The notes: generated from the sequence alone by a model not told the origin. Shown: positions 1 to 5,730, numbered from the stretch's first letter. The stretch: 6,068 bases of DNA from Nitrosomonas sp. (GCA_005779435.1 SXJH01000108.1:1-6068); one strand, 5' to 3'. Numbers and translations are program-made.

Positions 1-1
1 A

Positions 2-208
2 AATCTGGTCGAACGTTTCTTTCGCGACATTACTGAAGAGCAGATTCGCCGAGGCGTGTTCCGAAGCGTTGCTGAACTTGAAGAGGCAATCAATCAGTAT
101 CTTGAGCATCGAAATGCCAATCCAAAACCGTATCATTGGACAGCCACTCCGGAGCAGGTTCTGCAAAAAGTAAATAAAGCTAAAGATATGTTGCGGACGT
201 TACATTAG
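2..208 (+). CDS. IS630-family transposase, C-terminal part (5' end outside window)
   Basis: The reading frame is open from the left edge and gives 68 residues ending RTLH before a TAG stop. It begins NLVERFFRDI, continues with IRRGVFRSVAELEEAI, and then has a HRNANPKPYHWTATPEQ segment. This is the standard C-terminal pattern of IS630-family (Tc1/mariner-like DDE) transposases: the last catalytic region with N-x-V-E-R-F/W-F, then 'RRG.F.SV..L..AI', then 'N..PKP..W'. These enzymes cut and paste DNA at TA dinucleotides. The N-terminal helix-turn-helix and the first two catalytic aspartates lie outside the window, so I cannot tell whether the gene is intact. The A of the TAG stop lies at the edge of a palindromic element starting at 208, which may be the end of the IS or a separate insertion. 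The family call rests on remembered motifs and is firm; the exact IS is unknown. Confidence 0.85.
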   Translation, partial: NLVERFFRDITEEQIRRGVFRSVAELEEAINQYLEHRNANPKPYHWTATPEQVLQKVNKAKDMLRTLH

Positions 209-349
209 CAGGTCGTCGAAAAACTATCTGCGTTGCCGCTGCGGTGTTAAAAACAGGCTCAAAATGTTCATTTATTATGCATAAACTACGCTTTTTCGCC
301 TGTTTTTGCCTTGCATCGGCTGCCTCGAAAACGTTTTTTAACGACCTGT
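208..349. repeat. TA-flanked imperfect palindrome (MITE-like or IS-end element)
   Basis: The two halves of this stretch fold on each other. The outer arm 209-224 (caggtcgtcgaaaaac) pairs with 333-348, with 14 of 16 positions matching. The inner arm 249-258 (aaaaacaggc) pairs perfectly with 298-307. A 10-base perfect palindrome, ttatgcataa, sits at the centre (275-284). TA dinucleotides flank the element at 206-207 and 350-351, the kind of duplication left by IS630/Tc1-type transposition. It lies directly behind an IS630-type transposase stop codon. It could be a miniature element mobilised in trans, the right end of the adjacent IS, or a dispersed palindromic repeat of the host. The structure is seen directly; the mobile origin is inferred. 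Confidence 0.55.
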
Positions 350-377
350 TAGTTGTTTGTAAAGACGGAATGAAAAC

Positions 378-396
378 GGTATCAAGAATCATTATC
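378..396. promoter_or_regulatory. Candidate Fur box upstream of bacterioferritin
   Basis: The 19-mer ggtatcaagaatcattatc matches the classical Fur consensus GATAATGATAATCATTATC at 14 of 19 positions, with the right half (aatcattatc) matching completely. It lies about 170 bases upstream of the bacterioferritin start, a gene class commonly tied to iron control. It overlaps no strong -35 hexamer, but it is close to a TATAAT at 400-405 and upstream of the better promoter at 419-447. The left half is weak, so a chance AT-rich match is possible. Confidence 0.35.
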
Positions 397-418
397 TTTT
401 ATAATCAACAATTTGCTA

Positions 419-447
419 TTGTATTTGTATGCCGTTGTTCTTATAAT
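419..447 (+). promoter_or_regulatory. Candidate sigma70 promoter for bacterioferritin
   Basis: A perfect -10 hexamer TATAAT (442-447) is preceded at 17 bases by TTGTAT (419-424), which keeps only the TTG of the -35 consensus. Transcription from here would give a leader of roughly 115 bases before the bacterioferritin start. A second TATAAT at 400-405 has no acceptable -35 at normal spacing. Confidence 0.4.
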
Positions 448-568
448 GCCGATTGCTGCATGAAATATCGTGTTGCCCCTGCTTCCACCCGATCGGTGCG
501 GCTTTGGGCAATCAAAAAACTACGGATATAGCACACTGTGCAACCCAATACATAGAGAGGTAACGATT

Positions 569-1036
569 ATGAAAGGCAATCCCAAAATCATCGATATTTT
601 AAATAGACTTCTGGCCGATGAACTGACCGCAATGGATCAATACTTCGCGCATTCGCGCATGTACGAGGATTGGGGTTTCAATAAGTTGTTTGAACGGATC
701 GATCATGAGATGAACGACGAAAAGCAGCATGCGGATCTTCTGATCAAACGGATTTTGTTTTTGGAGGGCGTGCCGGTGGTTGGCAATCGAAGCGCACTCA
801 AAATCGGTAATAACGTGCCGGAAATGCTGCAAAACGATTTGGCGCTGGAGCGCTCCGTAATTGCTTCATTGCGCGATGCCATTGCCGTTTGCGAACAAGA
901 GCGGGATTATCAAACCCGGGAAGTTCTCGAAGCGATGCTGGCGGAAACGGAAGAAGATCACGCGTACTGGCTGGAAAAACAGTTGGGACTCATCGACAAG
1001 ATCGGGTTGCAGAACTACTTACAGTCGCAGATGTGA
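569..1036 (+). CDS. bfr: Bacterioferritin, ferroxidase-type subunit lacking the haem-ligand Met52
   Basis: This 155-residue protein is close to E. coli Bfr (158 aa) from MKG at the start to GLQNYLQ near the end. It is a cytoplasmic four-helix-bundle ferritin; such proteins form 24-subunit shells that oxidise Fe(II) and store Fe(III). The diiron ferroxidase ligands are present: E18, E51, H54, E94 and, after a one-residue insertion, E128 and H131 (E127 and H130 in E. coli). The residue equivalent to haem-ligating Met52 is lysine (DEKQH instead of DEMKH), so this subunit should not bind intersubunit haem in the usual way. The frame is open upstream to 470, but I chose the ATG at 569: GAGAGG at 555-560 lies 8 bases before it, and the protein then aligns with family N-termini. 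No bacterioferritin-associated ferredoxin gene is adjacent. A rho-independent terminator follows, so it is probably transcribed alone. Confidence 0.96.
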   Translation: MKGNPKIIDILNRLLADELTAMDQYFAHSRMYEDWGFNKLFERIDHEMNDEKQHADLLIKRILFLEGVPVVGNRSALKIGNNVPEMLQNDLALERSVIASLRDAIAVCEQERDYQTREVLEAMLAETEEDHAYWLEKQLGLIDKIGLQNYLQSQM

Positions 1037-1048
1037 CCGTTGGTGCGA

Positions 1049-1079
1049 TTTTCGCAGCCGGGAACTGCGGAAATTTTTT
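1049..1079 (+). terminator. Rho-independent terminator of bfr
   Basis: Arm 1049-1057 (ttttcgcag) pairs with 1065-1073 (ctgcggaaa) with one interruption, around a 7-base loop (ccgggaa), and six T residues follow at 1074-1079. It starts 13 bases after the bacterioferritin stop codon. Position and form fit an intrinsic terminator. Confidence 0.7.
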
Positions 1080-1107
1080 CCAAAGTCCAAAGTCCAAAGT
1101 CCAAAGT
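1080..1107. repeat. Four tandem copies of heptamer CCAAAGT
   Basis: CCAAAGT is repeated four times without a mismatch (1080-1086, 1087-1093, 1094-1100, 1101-1107). The array starts right after the T-run of the bfr terminator and ends exactly where a minus-strand helix-turn-helix coding fragment begins. Read on the minus strand, the first unit (ACTTTGG) still encodes the ST-L of that fragment. The array may have expanded from, or been inserted into, the 3' part of that broken gene. Heptamer arrays of this kind are a known class of short tandem repeat in bacteria and usually vary in copy number. Confidence 0.9.
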
Positions 1108-1197
1108 CGATAGCTTGATATCTTCCGCATGATTTTCAATCCATGAAATCGCCGATTTCTTGGTATTGAGTTTTTGCGCAATCTGCTTTGCGCCAGT
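1105..1197 (-). pseudogene. Relic of XRE-family helix-turn-helix antitoxin (HigA-like)
   Basis: The minus strand encodes TGAKQIAQKLNTKKSAISW followed by IENHAEDIKLST, about 31 residues. This matches the core of XRE/HTH_3 DNA-binding domains of HigA-type antitoxins: 'TQKQIAQKLNTKKSAISRIENHAEDIRLSTL', with recognition helix KKSAIS.IEN. No start codon or normal N-terminus can be read in the same frame upstream (left of the HTH in protein terms, positions above 1197), and the protein is cut at its C-terminal side by the heptamer array. It is therefore a fragment of a DNA-binding antitoxin or regulator. I looked for a matching HigB-like toxin just upstream on the minus strand (1198-1300) and found none recognisable. 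The HTH call is confident; the link to a toxin-antitoxin pair is inferred from the motif wording. Confidence 0.6.
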
Positions 1198-1301
1198 CCG
1201 GGAGCTTCTCGTGCCTAGCGAAGCAGTACGCCGATTTTGGAAGCTTGGTGGTTTTTATCAAAACATTGAATGCAGCATCGGCGGTTTATGCGCTAACGTC
1301 C

Positions 1302-1326
1302 TATAATTATTGTGCATACAATAATT
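1302..1326. promoter_or_regulatory. Inverted-repeat operator with -10 box before brnT relic
   Basis: Two perfect 8-base arms, aattattg (1305-1312) and caataatt (1319-1326), flank the spacer tgcata. A perfect TATAAT (1302-1307) overlaps the left arm. The repeat ends 3 bases before the ATG of the brnT relic. In brnTA modules the BrnA antitoxin represses the shared promoter through a site of this kind, so this is probably the surviving autoregulatory operator. No good -35 hexamer is visible upstream at normal spacing. Confidence 0.5.
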
Positions 1327-1329
1327 CAA

Positions 1330-1467
1330 ATGAAAATTACCTATGACCAAGCGAAAGATATTGCCAATATCGATAAGCATGGTGTATTGCTCAATGAAGC
1401 AAGTGAGATTGAGTGGGATATGCAATGGTATCGAGCGTGCGGACTCCAGTCTGAGGCAAAGTGCTAA
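1330..1467 (+). pseudogene. brnT: Truncated BrnT-family toxin gene
   Basis: The ATG at 1330 opens a 45-codon frame. The first 30 residues, MKITYDQAKDIANIDKHGV followed by LLNEASEIEWD, match the N-terminus of BrnT toxins: a strand, then 'D..K...N..KHGV.F.EA....WD'. BrnT is a RelE-fold ribonuclease of about 90 residues that inhibits translation and is paired with the downstream antitoxin BrnA. Here the similarity stops after E-W-D. The next 15 residues are unrelated and a TAA follows, so the catalytic C-terminal half is missing. The other two frames downstream (to 1543) do not clearly restore BrnT sequence, which points to a deletion or rearrangement rather than a simple frameshift. No brnA follows; instead the converging lipoprotein gene ends at 1526. 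No Shine-Dalgarno is visible, but the upstream inverted repeat supports the start. Almost certainly non-functional. Confidence 0.65.
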
Positions 1468-1525
1468 CCCCAAGTTACAAGACAGATATTATCGGACGGA
1501 AATAGATGTTCTTTGTAAGTTTCAC

Positions 1526-2638
1526 TTATTGACCGACCGGTAAAGTCAGTACCGGCGGTGTTACAGAGATAGCACTGGCTTGCAAAGCAAATATCTGATT
1601 CAGAAGAGAGAATGTACCTTTAGACTCTAAATCAGCATCATCAATAAAAAACCAGTAATCACGGTAGTGCACTGCAACGGCAGCCCGCTGTGGCCGCGTT
1701 GATTGTGATTTGACCTTTAGCGAGAAACCATGTGGTTTTTTCTCATTTGGTAAGTGTAAAAATTCGTATAAGCTACTGGTGATTCTGATGCCTTCTTGAT
1801 CATGTTGTCTTGGTACTTCAACACCTTGTGAGAGAAAAGACATTATGCCTAACAAAGAACGAGGTCGTAGGTATATGGTGTCTTGGACGGGTGCCTTTTC
1901 TTTTTGGACGGAAGGATATGCTAACCGATAATAATTTTGATTAGGTTGAAGCTCGAGCAGGCTAACAAGGTCCTGTGCTTCTGAAGTTTCTAAAACATGT
2001 GCAAAGAAATGCACATAATACTGTTGTGTCTCGCTATCTGGCTTAGATTCCATTAAAAGATCAACGCCGTTTTGAGCATCGAGTTTACCCAGTAATTTGA
2101 CTATGTAGGTAAATTTCCGAAACTCGTGGCTTGGAACAGAATCTGGATGAGGAGGGCCGCTAATATTGTGGATCTCGTTAATTTCCTTTAGGCTTAGAGA
2201 GAACAAGCGTTCAATATCCCAACCTGAGTGATAAAGTAAAACCAATCTTTCCAAAGTAAGTGGCGACATCAAGCGGCGGATGAAATCCTCACCCTGCAAC
2301 GGAGTGTAAACCAAAGTGGGTTGTGTAGAATAGCCTAAATTTCCGGTGATACCGAACATCGGCCCGATACTTGGCAAGGGAACTCTTCCACCTTGGATGC
2401 TGGATTGAAACGAAGATTGTGCTGTAATGCTGCTGACTTCTATAAACGCCGTAGAATCCATGTAACGGAGCCGAACCAAATTCAGTAATAATTGCTCGTC
2501 ATTGGTAATTTGAAGAGCGGCATTATAATTGACTCGTTCTCCTGTTAAGACCGCTGACCCGAATGAAGTACAACCGACCAAAGTAATAAGGGCACTGTAC
2601 ACAATAAACCTAGTGCTAGCCTTTTTAATTTGATCCAT
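1526..2638 (-). CDS. Putative outer-membrane lipoprotein of unknown function
   Basis: This 370-residue protein starts with a lipoprotein signal peptide: a positive N-region (MDQIKKASTR), a hydrophobic stretch (residues 11-21) and a lipobox LVGC with the acceptor Cys at 23. Residue 24 is Thr, not Asp, so the Lol pathway would be expected to send it to the outer membrane. After the signal comes a segment near residues 35-75 (VNYNAALQ, then EQLLLNLVRLRYMDSTAF, then EVSSITAQSSF) that I recall from a widespread group of uncharacterised proteobacterial proteins. I know of no enzyme motif and can assign no function. The start is firm: AAGGAG at 2646-2651 (complement) lies 7 bases before the ATG. The gene is richer in A+T than rsmE/argA. 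It stands alone, bordered by toxin-antitoxin relics on one side and a gene-poor spacer on the other, which suggests acquisition by transfer. It shows no frameshift or early stop. Confidence 0.88.
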   Translation of the reverse strand: MDQIKKASTRFIVYSALITLVGCTSFGSAVLTGERVNYNAALQITNDEQLLLNLVRLRYMDSTAFIEVSSITAQSSFQSSIQGGRVPLPSIGPMFGITGNLGYSTQPTLVYTPLQGEDFIRRLMSPLTLERLVLLYHSGWDIERLFSLSLKEINEIHNISGPPHPDSVPSHEFRKFTYIVKLLGKLDAQNGVDLLMESKPDSETQQYYVHFFAHVLETSEAQDLVSLLELQPNQNYYRLAYPSVQKEKAPVQDTIYLRPRSLLGIMSFLSQGVEVPRQHDQEGIRITSSLYEFLHLPNEKKPHGFSLKVKSQSTRPQRAAVAVHYRDYWFFIDDADLESKGTFSLLNQIFALQASAISVTPPVLTLPVGQ

Positions 2639-2651
2639 CTTTCTTCTCCTT

Positions 2652-2944
2652 GTAAAGCTTGATAAGCAAAAAATTACTAAAATTTGGGTTTGCTTTTTTT
2701 CTTTTGCGATTGGATGCCAGCTCTATTGAAGCCTGCTCTTTATCATGTCGGTCATATTTAAATGCAATTCGTCTTCAAATAGTTCTCGAAATAGCTCTCA
2801 AACTTTGGTTTTTCCTGATGCCAATGCCGCCGTTTTTTCGTCTGTGATAACATAAAATGGTGTCATGCCTATAACAGAGAATCAAGCCTAGATCCCCGTA
2901 CAATCTGCAATGATAAAAGCAATGCGTATCCACGCTCACAGCTA
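2652..2944. other. Spacer of about 290 bp without a convincing gene
   Basis: The lipoprotein gene (leftward) starts from this spacer, and the argA stop codon lies at its right edge. It is A+T-rich. The promoter of the lipoprotein gene must lie here, but I see no hexamer pair I would defend. The minus strand at about 2686-2774 reads RRIAFKYDRHDKEQASIEL, faintly like the C-terminal 'RRIA.RYDK' of IS5-group transposases. It is preceded by an in-frame stop and followed by unrelated residues, so it is at most a decayed relic. No clear terminator for argA is visible; the short gcgt/acgc hairpin near 2923-2934 is too weak to call. Confidence 0.4.
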
Positions 2945-4285
2945 TCACAACCCCTTAACCAGCACCTTCGATCGTCTCTGATAGTTATATAACCCCTTTT
3001 TCGCTTTCGGTAATTCCGCCGGTGTGACTTCGTTGAAGCCGTGTTCGATGAACCAGTGCGTGGCGTGCGTGGTGAGGACGAACAGTTTGCGGATGCCCAT
3101 TGCGGTGGCTTGGTTTTCGATGTATTTGAGCAGGCGGTTGCCGTGGCCGTGGTCGCGGTAGTCGGGGTGGATGGCCAGGCAGGCGAGTTCGCAGGCGTTT
3201 TCTTCCGGGAACGGGTACAGCGCGGCGCAGCCGAGGATGACGCCGTCGTGTTCGAATACGGCGAAGCGGTCGATTTCGATTTCCAGCAGTTCGCGGCCTC
3301 TGCGCACCAGGATGCCTTCGGCTTCGAGCGGTTCGATCAGTTGCAGGATGCCGCCGACATCTTCGATTTTGGCTTTGCGCAGCGCTTGCAGCGTTTCCTG
3401 CGTGATCATGGTGCCGATACCGTTGTGCGTGAATAATTCTTGCAGTATGACGCCGTCGGTTTGCCGGTTGATCAAATGGGCGCGCGCCACGCCCAATTCG
3501 CAGGCGCGGGTGGCGCTTTGCAGCGAGAGCCGGGTGTTGTCCGGTATTGCGGGTTTGGTTTTGTTGTTTTTCAATAGCGCTTTGCTTTCCGCGACGGTGA
3601 GTTCGCGCGGGAATGCGATCGATTCGTTGGCCGATGGCATCGGCGCATCGAGCAGGAAAATCAGTTTCTCGGCGTGCAGTGCGATGGCGGTTTCGGTGGC
3701 GGCGTTTTCCATCGTCAGGTTGAAAATCTCGCCGGTGGGCGAGTAGCCGAGCGGGGAGATCAGCACCACGTCGCCTTGTTCCAGACGCGAATGAATCGCC
3801 GTCGCGTTGATTTTGCGCACCTTGCCGGTGTGCATCAGGTCGACGCCCTGAATCACGCCTTGTGGGCAGGCGGTGACGAAATTGCCGCTGGTGACGCGGA
3901 TTGCGGCATTGGCCATCGGCGAATTGGGCAGACCCATCGACAATAACGCGGCGATTTCGTGGTGCACGCGCCCGACCGATTCCTTGACGCACTGCAATGC
4001 TGCGGGATCGGTGACGCGCATGCCCATAACCGTTGGCGTTTCCAGTTGCGATTCGTCGAGGCGCAATTGGATTTGCGGGCGTGCGCCGTGCACCAGCACC
4101 AGACGCACGCCAAGGCTTGCGAGCAGGTTGATGTCGTGGATGAAGTGAACGAAATTGCTATCGGTGATCATTTCGCCGCTGAAGCCGATGACGAATACTT
4201 TATGCCGGAAGGCGTTGATGTACGGCGCAACGGAACGGAACCAGGACACGAATCCGGTGGTTTCGGTTTTTGTTTCGGCGGTCAT
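2945..4285 (-). CDS. argA: Amino-acid N-acetyltransferase (N-acetylglutamate synthase)
   Basis: This 446-residue protein has the length and two-domain plan of E. coli ArgA (443 aa). It catalyses acetyl-CoA + L-glutamate to N-acetyl-L-glutamate, the first step of arginine biosynthesis, in the cytoplasm. Residues about 24-290 form the amino-acid-kinase-like domain, with the conserved LVLVHGARPQI at 62-72; in the family this domain binds the feedback inhibitor arginine. Residues about 297-440 are the GNAT acetyltransferase domain, with C-E-L-A-C-L-A-I-H-P at 365-374 and the acetyl-CoA loop RDHGHGNR at 377-384. The ending LYNYQRRSKVLVK (432-444) is an ArgA signature. The ATG at 4285 follows the rsmE stop by 2 bases. 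GGGGAGA (4295-4301, complement) lies 9 bases before it, inside the end of rsmE, so the two are probably co-transcribed and translationally coupled. No truncation or missing motif was noticed. Confidence 0.96.
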   Translation of the reverse strand: MTAETKTETTGFVSWFRSVAPYINAFRHKVFVIGFSGEMITDSNFVHFIHDINLLASLGVRLVLVHGARPQIQLRLDESQLETPTVMGMRVTDPAALQCVKESVGRVHHEIAALLSMGLPNSPMANAAIRVTSGNFVTACPQGVIQGVDLMHTGKVRKINATAIHSRLEQGDVVLISPLGYSPTGEIFNLTMENAATETAIALHAEKLIFLLDAPMPSANESIAFPRELTVAESKALLKNNKTKPAIPDNTRLSLQSATRACELGVARAHLINRQTDGVILQELFTHNGIGTMITQETLQALRKAKIEDVGGILQLIEPLEAEGILVRRGRELLEIEIDRFAVFEHDGVILGCAALYPFPEENACELACLAIHPDYRDHGHGNRLLKYIENQATAMGIRKLFVLTTHATHWFIEHGFNEVTPAELPKAKKGLYNYQRRSKVLVKGL

Positions 4286-4287
4286 CT

Positions 4288-5034
4288 TCAGTAATCTCCC
4301 CAGAGTGTTTGCATCGCTGCGATGGCGGCTAACGCTGCGGTTTCAGTGCGAAAAATGCGTTTTCCCAAATGCAGCGGTGCGAAATTCGTGTGTAACATCG
4401 CTGTTTCTTCTTCCGGTGTGAAGCCGCCTTCCGGGCCGATGCAAATCACTACATCGGCATCGGCGGGCGGTTGCGGCCTGTTTCTTAATCCTTCGGCGGC
4501 GCGGGTGGAGAGCATCAAGCGCACTTCTTGATCGGATTGCGATGCTTTCTTGCGGCTTAGCCACTCCGGCAAATCGAGCAACGGAAAAATGCGCGGCAGC
4601 CGGTTTCTGCCGCATTGCTCGCATGCGGAAACGATGATTTTTTGCCAGTGTTGCAGGCGCTTGGCGGCGCGGTCGCCGGATAAATGCACGATGCTGCGTG
4701 CAGCGGCGACCGGCTGAATGCGCGATACGCCCAATTCCACGGCTTTCTGGATGATCCAATCCATTTTCTCGTTGACGCAAACCGCTTGCGCCAGCTCGAC
4801 GGTCAATGGCGATTCGCGGTCAATATCGAGATAAGCCTGCACCGAAACGGTGGTGCTCGATTTGGTAATCGCTTCGATTTGCGCGGAGAATTCGCCGCCT
4901 TCGCCGGTGAATAAGGTGACGGCATCGCCCGCTTTCAAGCGTAAAACCCGCGCCGCATGGTGCTTGTTTTCGTCGGATAACGCAATGGATTGGCCGATGG
5001 CGATTTTTTCCGGATGATAGAAGCGTGCGTGCAT
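4288..5034 (-). CDS. rsmE: 16S rRNA (uracil-1498-N3)-methyltransferase
   Basis: RsmE methylates N3 of U1498 in 16S rRNA on the assembled 30S subunit, using S-adenosylmethionine. From the ATG at 5034 the product is 248 residues (E. coli RsmE 243). An N-terminal PUA-like RNA-binding domain (about residues 1-70, MHARFYHPEK at the start, then HHAARVLR) is followed by a SPOUT methyltransferase domain. The family signatures are present: KMDWIIQKAVELGV (90-103), ACEQCGRNRLP (137-147), IGPEGGFTPEE (199-209) and LGKRIFRTETAALAA (223-237), the last forming the SAM-binding knot. The frame extends 9 codons further to a TTG at 5061. I prefer 5034 because MHARFYHP aligns with the usual family N-terminus, although neither start has a clear Shine-Dalgarno. 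It is first in a minus-strand pair with argA. Confidence 0.95.
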   Translation of the reverse strand: MHARFYHPEKIAIGQSIALSDENKHHAARVLRLKAGDAVTLFTGEGGEFSAQIEAITKSSTTVSVQAYLDIDRESPLTVELAQAVCVNEKMDWIIQKAVELGVSRIQPVAAARSIVHLSGDRAAKRLQHWQKIIVSACEQCGRNRLPRIFPLLDLPEWLSRKKASQSDQEVRLMLSTRAAEGLRNRPQPPADADVVICIGPEGGFTPEEETAMLHTNFAPLHLGKRIFRTETAALAAIAAMQTLWGDY

Positions 5035-5169
5035 GACGGGGAGCGTACGGATCGGCGGCAAATTCGATAAATGAACTCATGATAATATAGCATGTTATGG
5101 AATTGGCATATTTTGAACGAGATGCCGGAACAAGCTTTTTAATATTTTTACGGATAGGAGTGAAGCAAT
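5035..5169. promoter_or_regulatory. Divergent promoter region between rsmE-argA and the thioredoxin-like gene
   Basis: This 135-bp gap separates two leftward and two rightward genes, so both promoters should lie here. On the minus strand, overlapping -10-like hexamers TATATT (5084-5089) and TATTAT (5082-5087) sit about 50 bases before the rsmE ATG. On the plus strand, TAATAT (5140-5145) precedes the thioredoxin-like gene; TTGAAC (5113-5118) is 21 bases upstream of it, too far for a standard -35. The plus-strand ribosome binding site TAGGAG is at 5155-5160, 9 bases before the ATG. Individual boxes are weak; the divergent layout is the main evidence. Confidence 0.35.
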
Positions 5170-5730
5170 ATGGCAAGTTTGGAAACGCCGGTGTGCGATT
5201 TCGGCTGGAAAGCGGTTGATTTTGATTTGTTGGGTGTGGACGGCAAGCGCTATAACCTGGCGTCGGCAAAAGGAGAGAACGGATTGCTGGTGATGTTCAT
5301 TTGCAACCATTGCCCGTATGTGAAGGCGGTTCAGGATCGCATCATTCGCGATATCAATGAATTAAAGCCGCTCGGGATGAACGCGATTGCGATTATGTCG
5401 AACGATCCGGCGGATTATCCGGAGGATTCGTTCGAGAACATGGCGCTGGTGGCGAAGCAACTGAATTATCCGTTCCCGTACGTGTGGGACGAGACGCAGG
5501 AAATCGCCAAGCGCTATGGCGCGGTATGCACGCCGGATTTCTTCGGTTTCAACAGCAAGCTGGAATTGCAGTATCGCGGGCGTCTCGACGCATCGCGCAA
5601 GGAAGCGGCACCCGCCGATGTGCGGCGCGATTTGTTCGAGGCCATGGCGCAAGTGGCGAAAACCGGAAAAGGACCGGCAGAACAAATCCCCAGCATCGGC
5701 TGCTCGATCAAATGGCGTGTGGAGTCATAG
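5170..5730 (+). CDS. Thioredoxin-fold (AhpC/TSA-redoxin type) family protein
   Basis: This 186-residue protein has the thioredoxin fold of the redoxin/AhpC-TSA group. The segment LLVMFICNHCPYV (39-51) contains the redox motif C45-N-H-C48 after a core beta strand. C120-T-P122 (VCTPDFFGF) supplies the cis-proline loop facing the active site. C178 in PSIGCSIKW is a further Cys I remember as conserved in this subfamily. There is no signal peptide or membrane segment, so it should be cytoplasmic. Family members are annotated only as thioredoxin-like; a role in thiol-disulfide exchange or peroxide reduction is inferred and the substrate is unknown. The ATG at 5170 is supported by TAGGAG 9 bases upstream. 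The stop codon TAG shares its last base with the GTG of the next gene, which indicates one transcript. Confidence 0.92.
   Translation: MASLETPVCDFGWKAVDFDLLGVDGKRYNLASAKGENGLLVMFICNHCPYVKAVQDRIIRDINELKPLGMNAIAIMSNDPADYPEDSFENMALVAKQLNYPFPYVWDETQEIAKRYGAVCTPDFFGFNSKLELQYRGRLDASRKEAAPADVRRDLFEAMAQVAKTGKGPAEQIPSIGCSIKWRVES

Noticed and set aside
470..568. Upstream extension of bacterioferritin by 33 codons
   Set aside because: The added residues do not resemble any bacterioferritin N-terminus, and a good ribosome binding site precedes the ATG at 569.
1229..1283. Inverted repeat cgccgat/atcggcg with a 41-base loop
   Set aside because: Seven-base arms so far apart are expected by chance, and no T-run or gene end makes it a terminator.
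1198..1300. Possible HigB-like toxin upstream of the HTH relic on the minus strand
   Set aside because: None of the three minus-strand frames shows recognisable RelE/HigB motifs.
3171..3746. Plus-strand open frame of 191 codons opposite argA
   Set aside because: Antisense shadow with no recognisable domain and Ser/Ala-rich composition; argA on the other strand is certain.
2985..3992. Long minus-strand open frame inside argA
   Set aside because: It overlaps argA in another frame and its translation is an Arg/His-rich low-complexity string typical of a shadow of a G+C-rich gene.
4820..5310. Minus-strand open frames across the rsmE start and the thioredoxin-like gene
   Set aside because: They overlap well-supported genes in other frames and show no family motifs.
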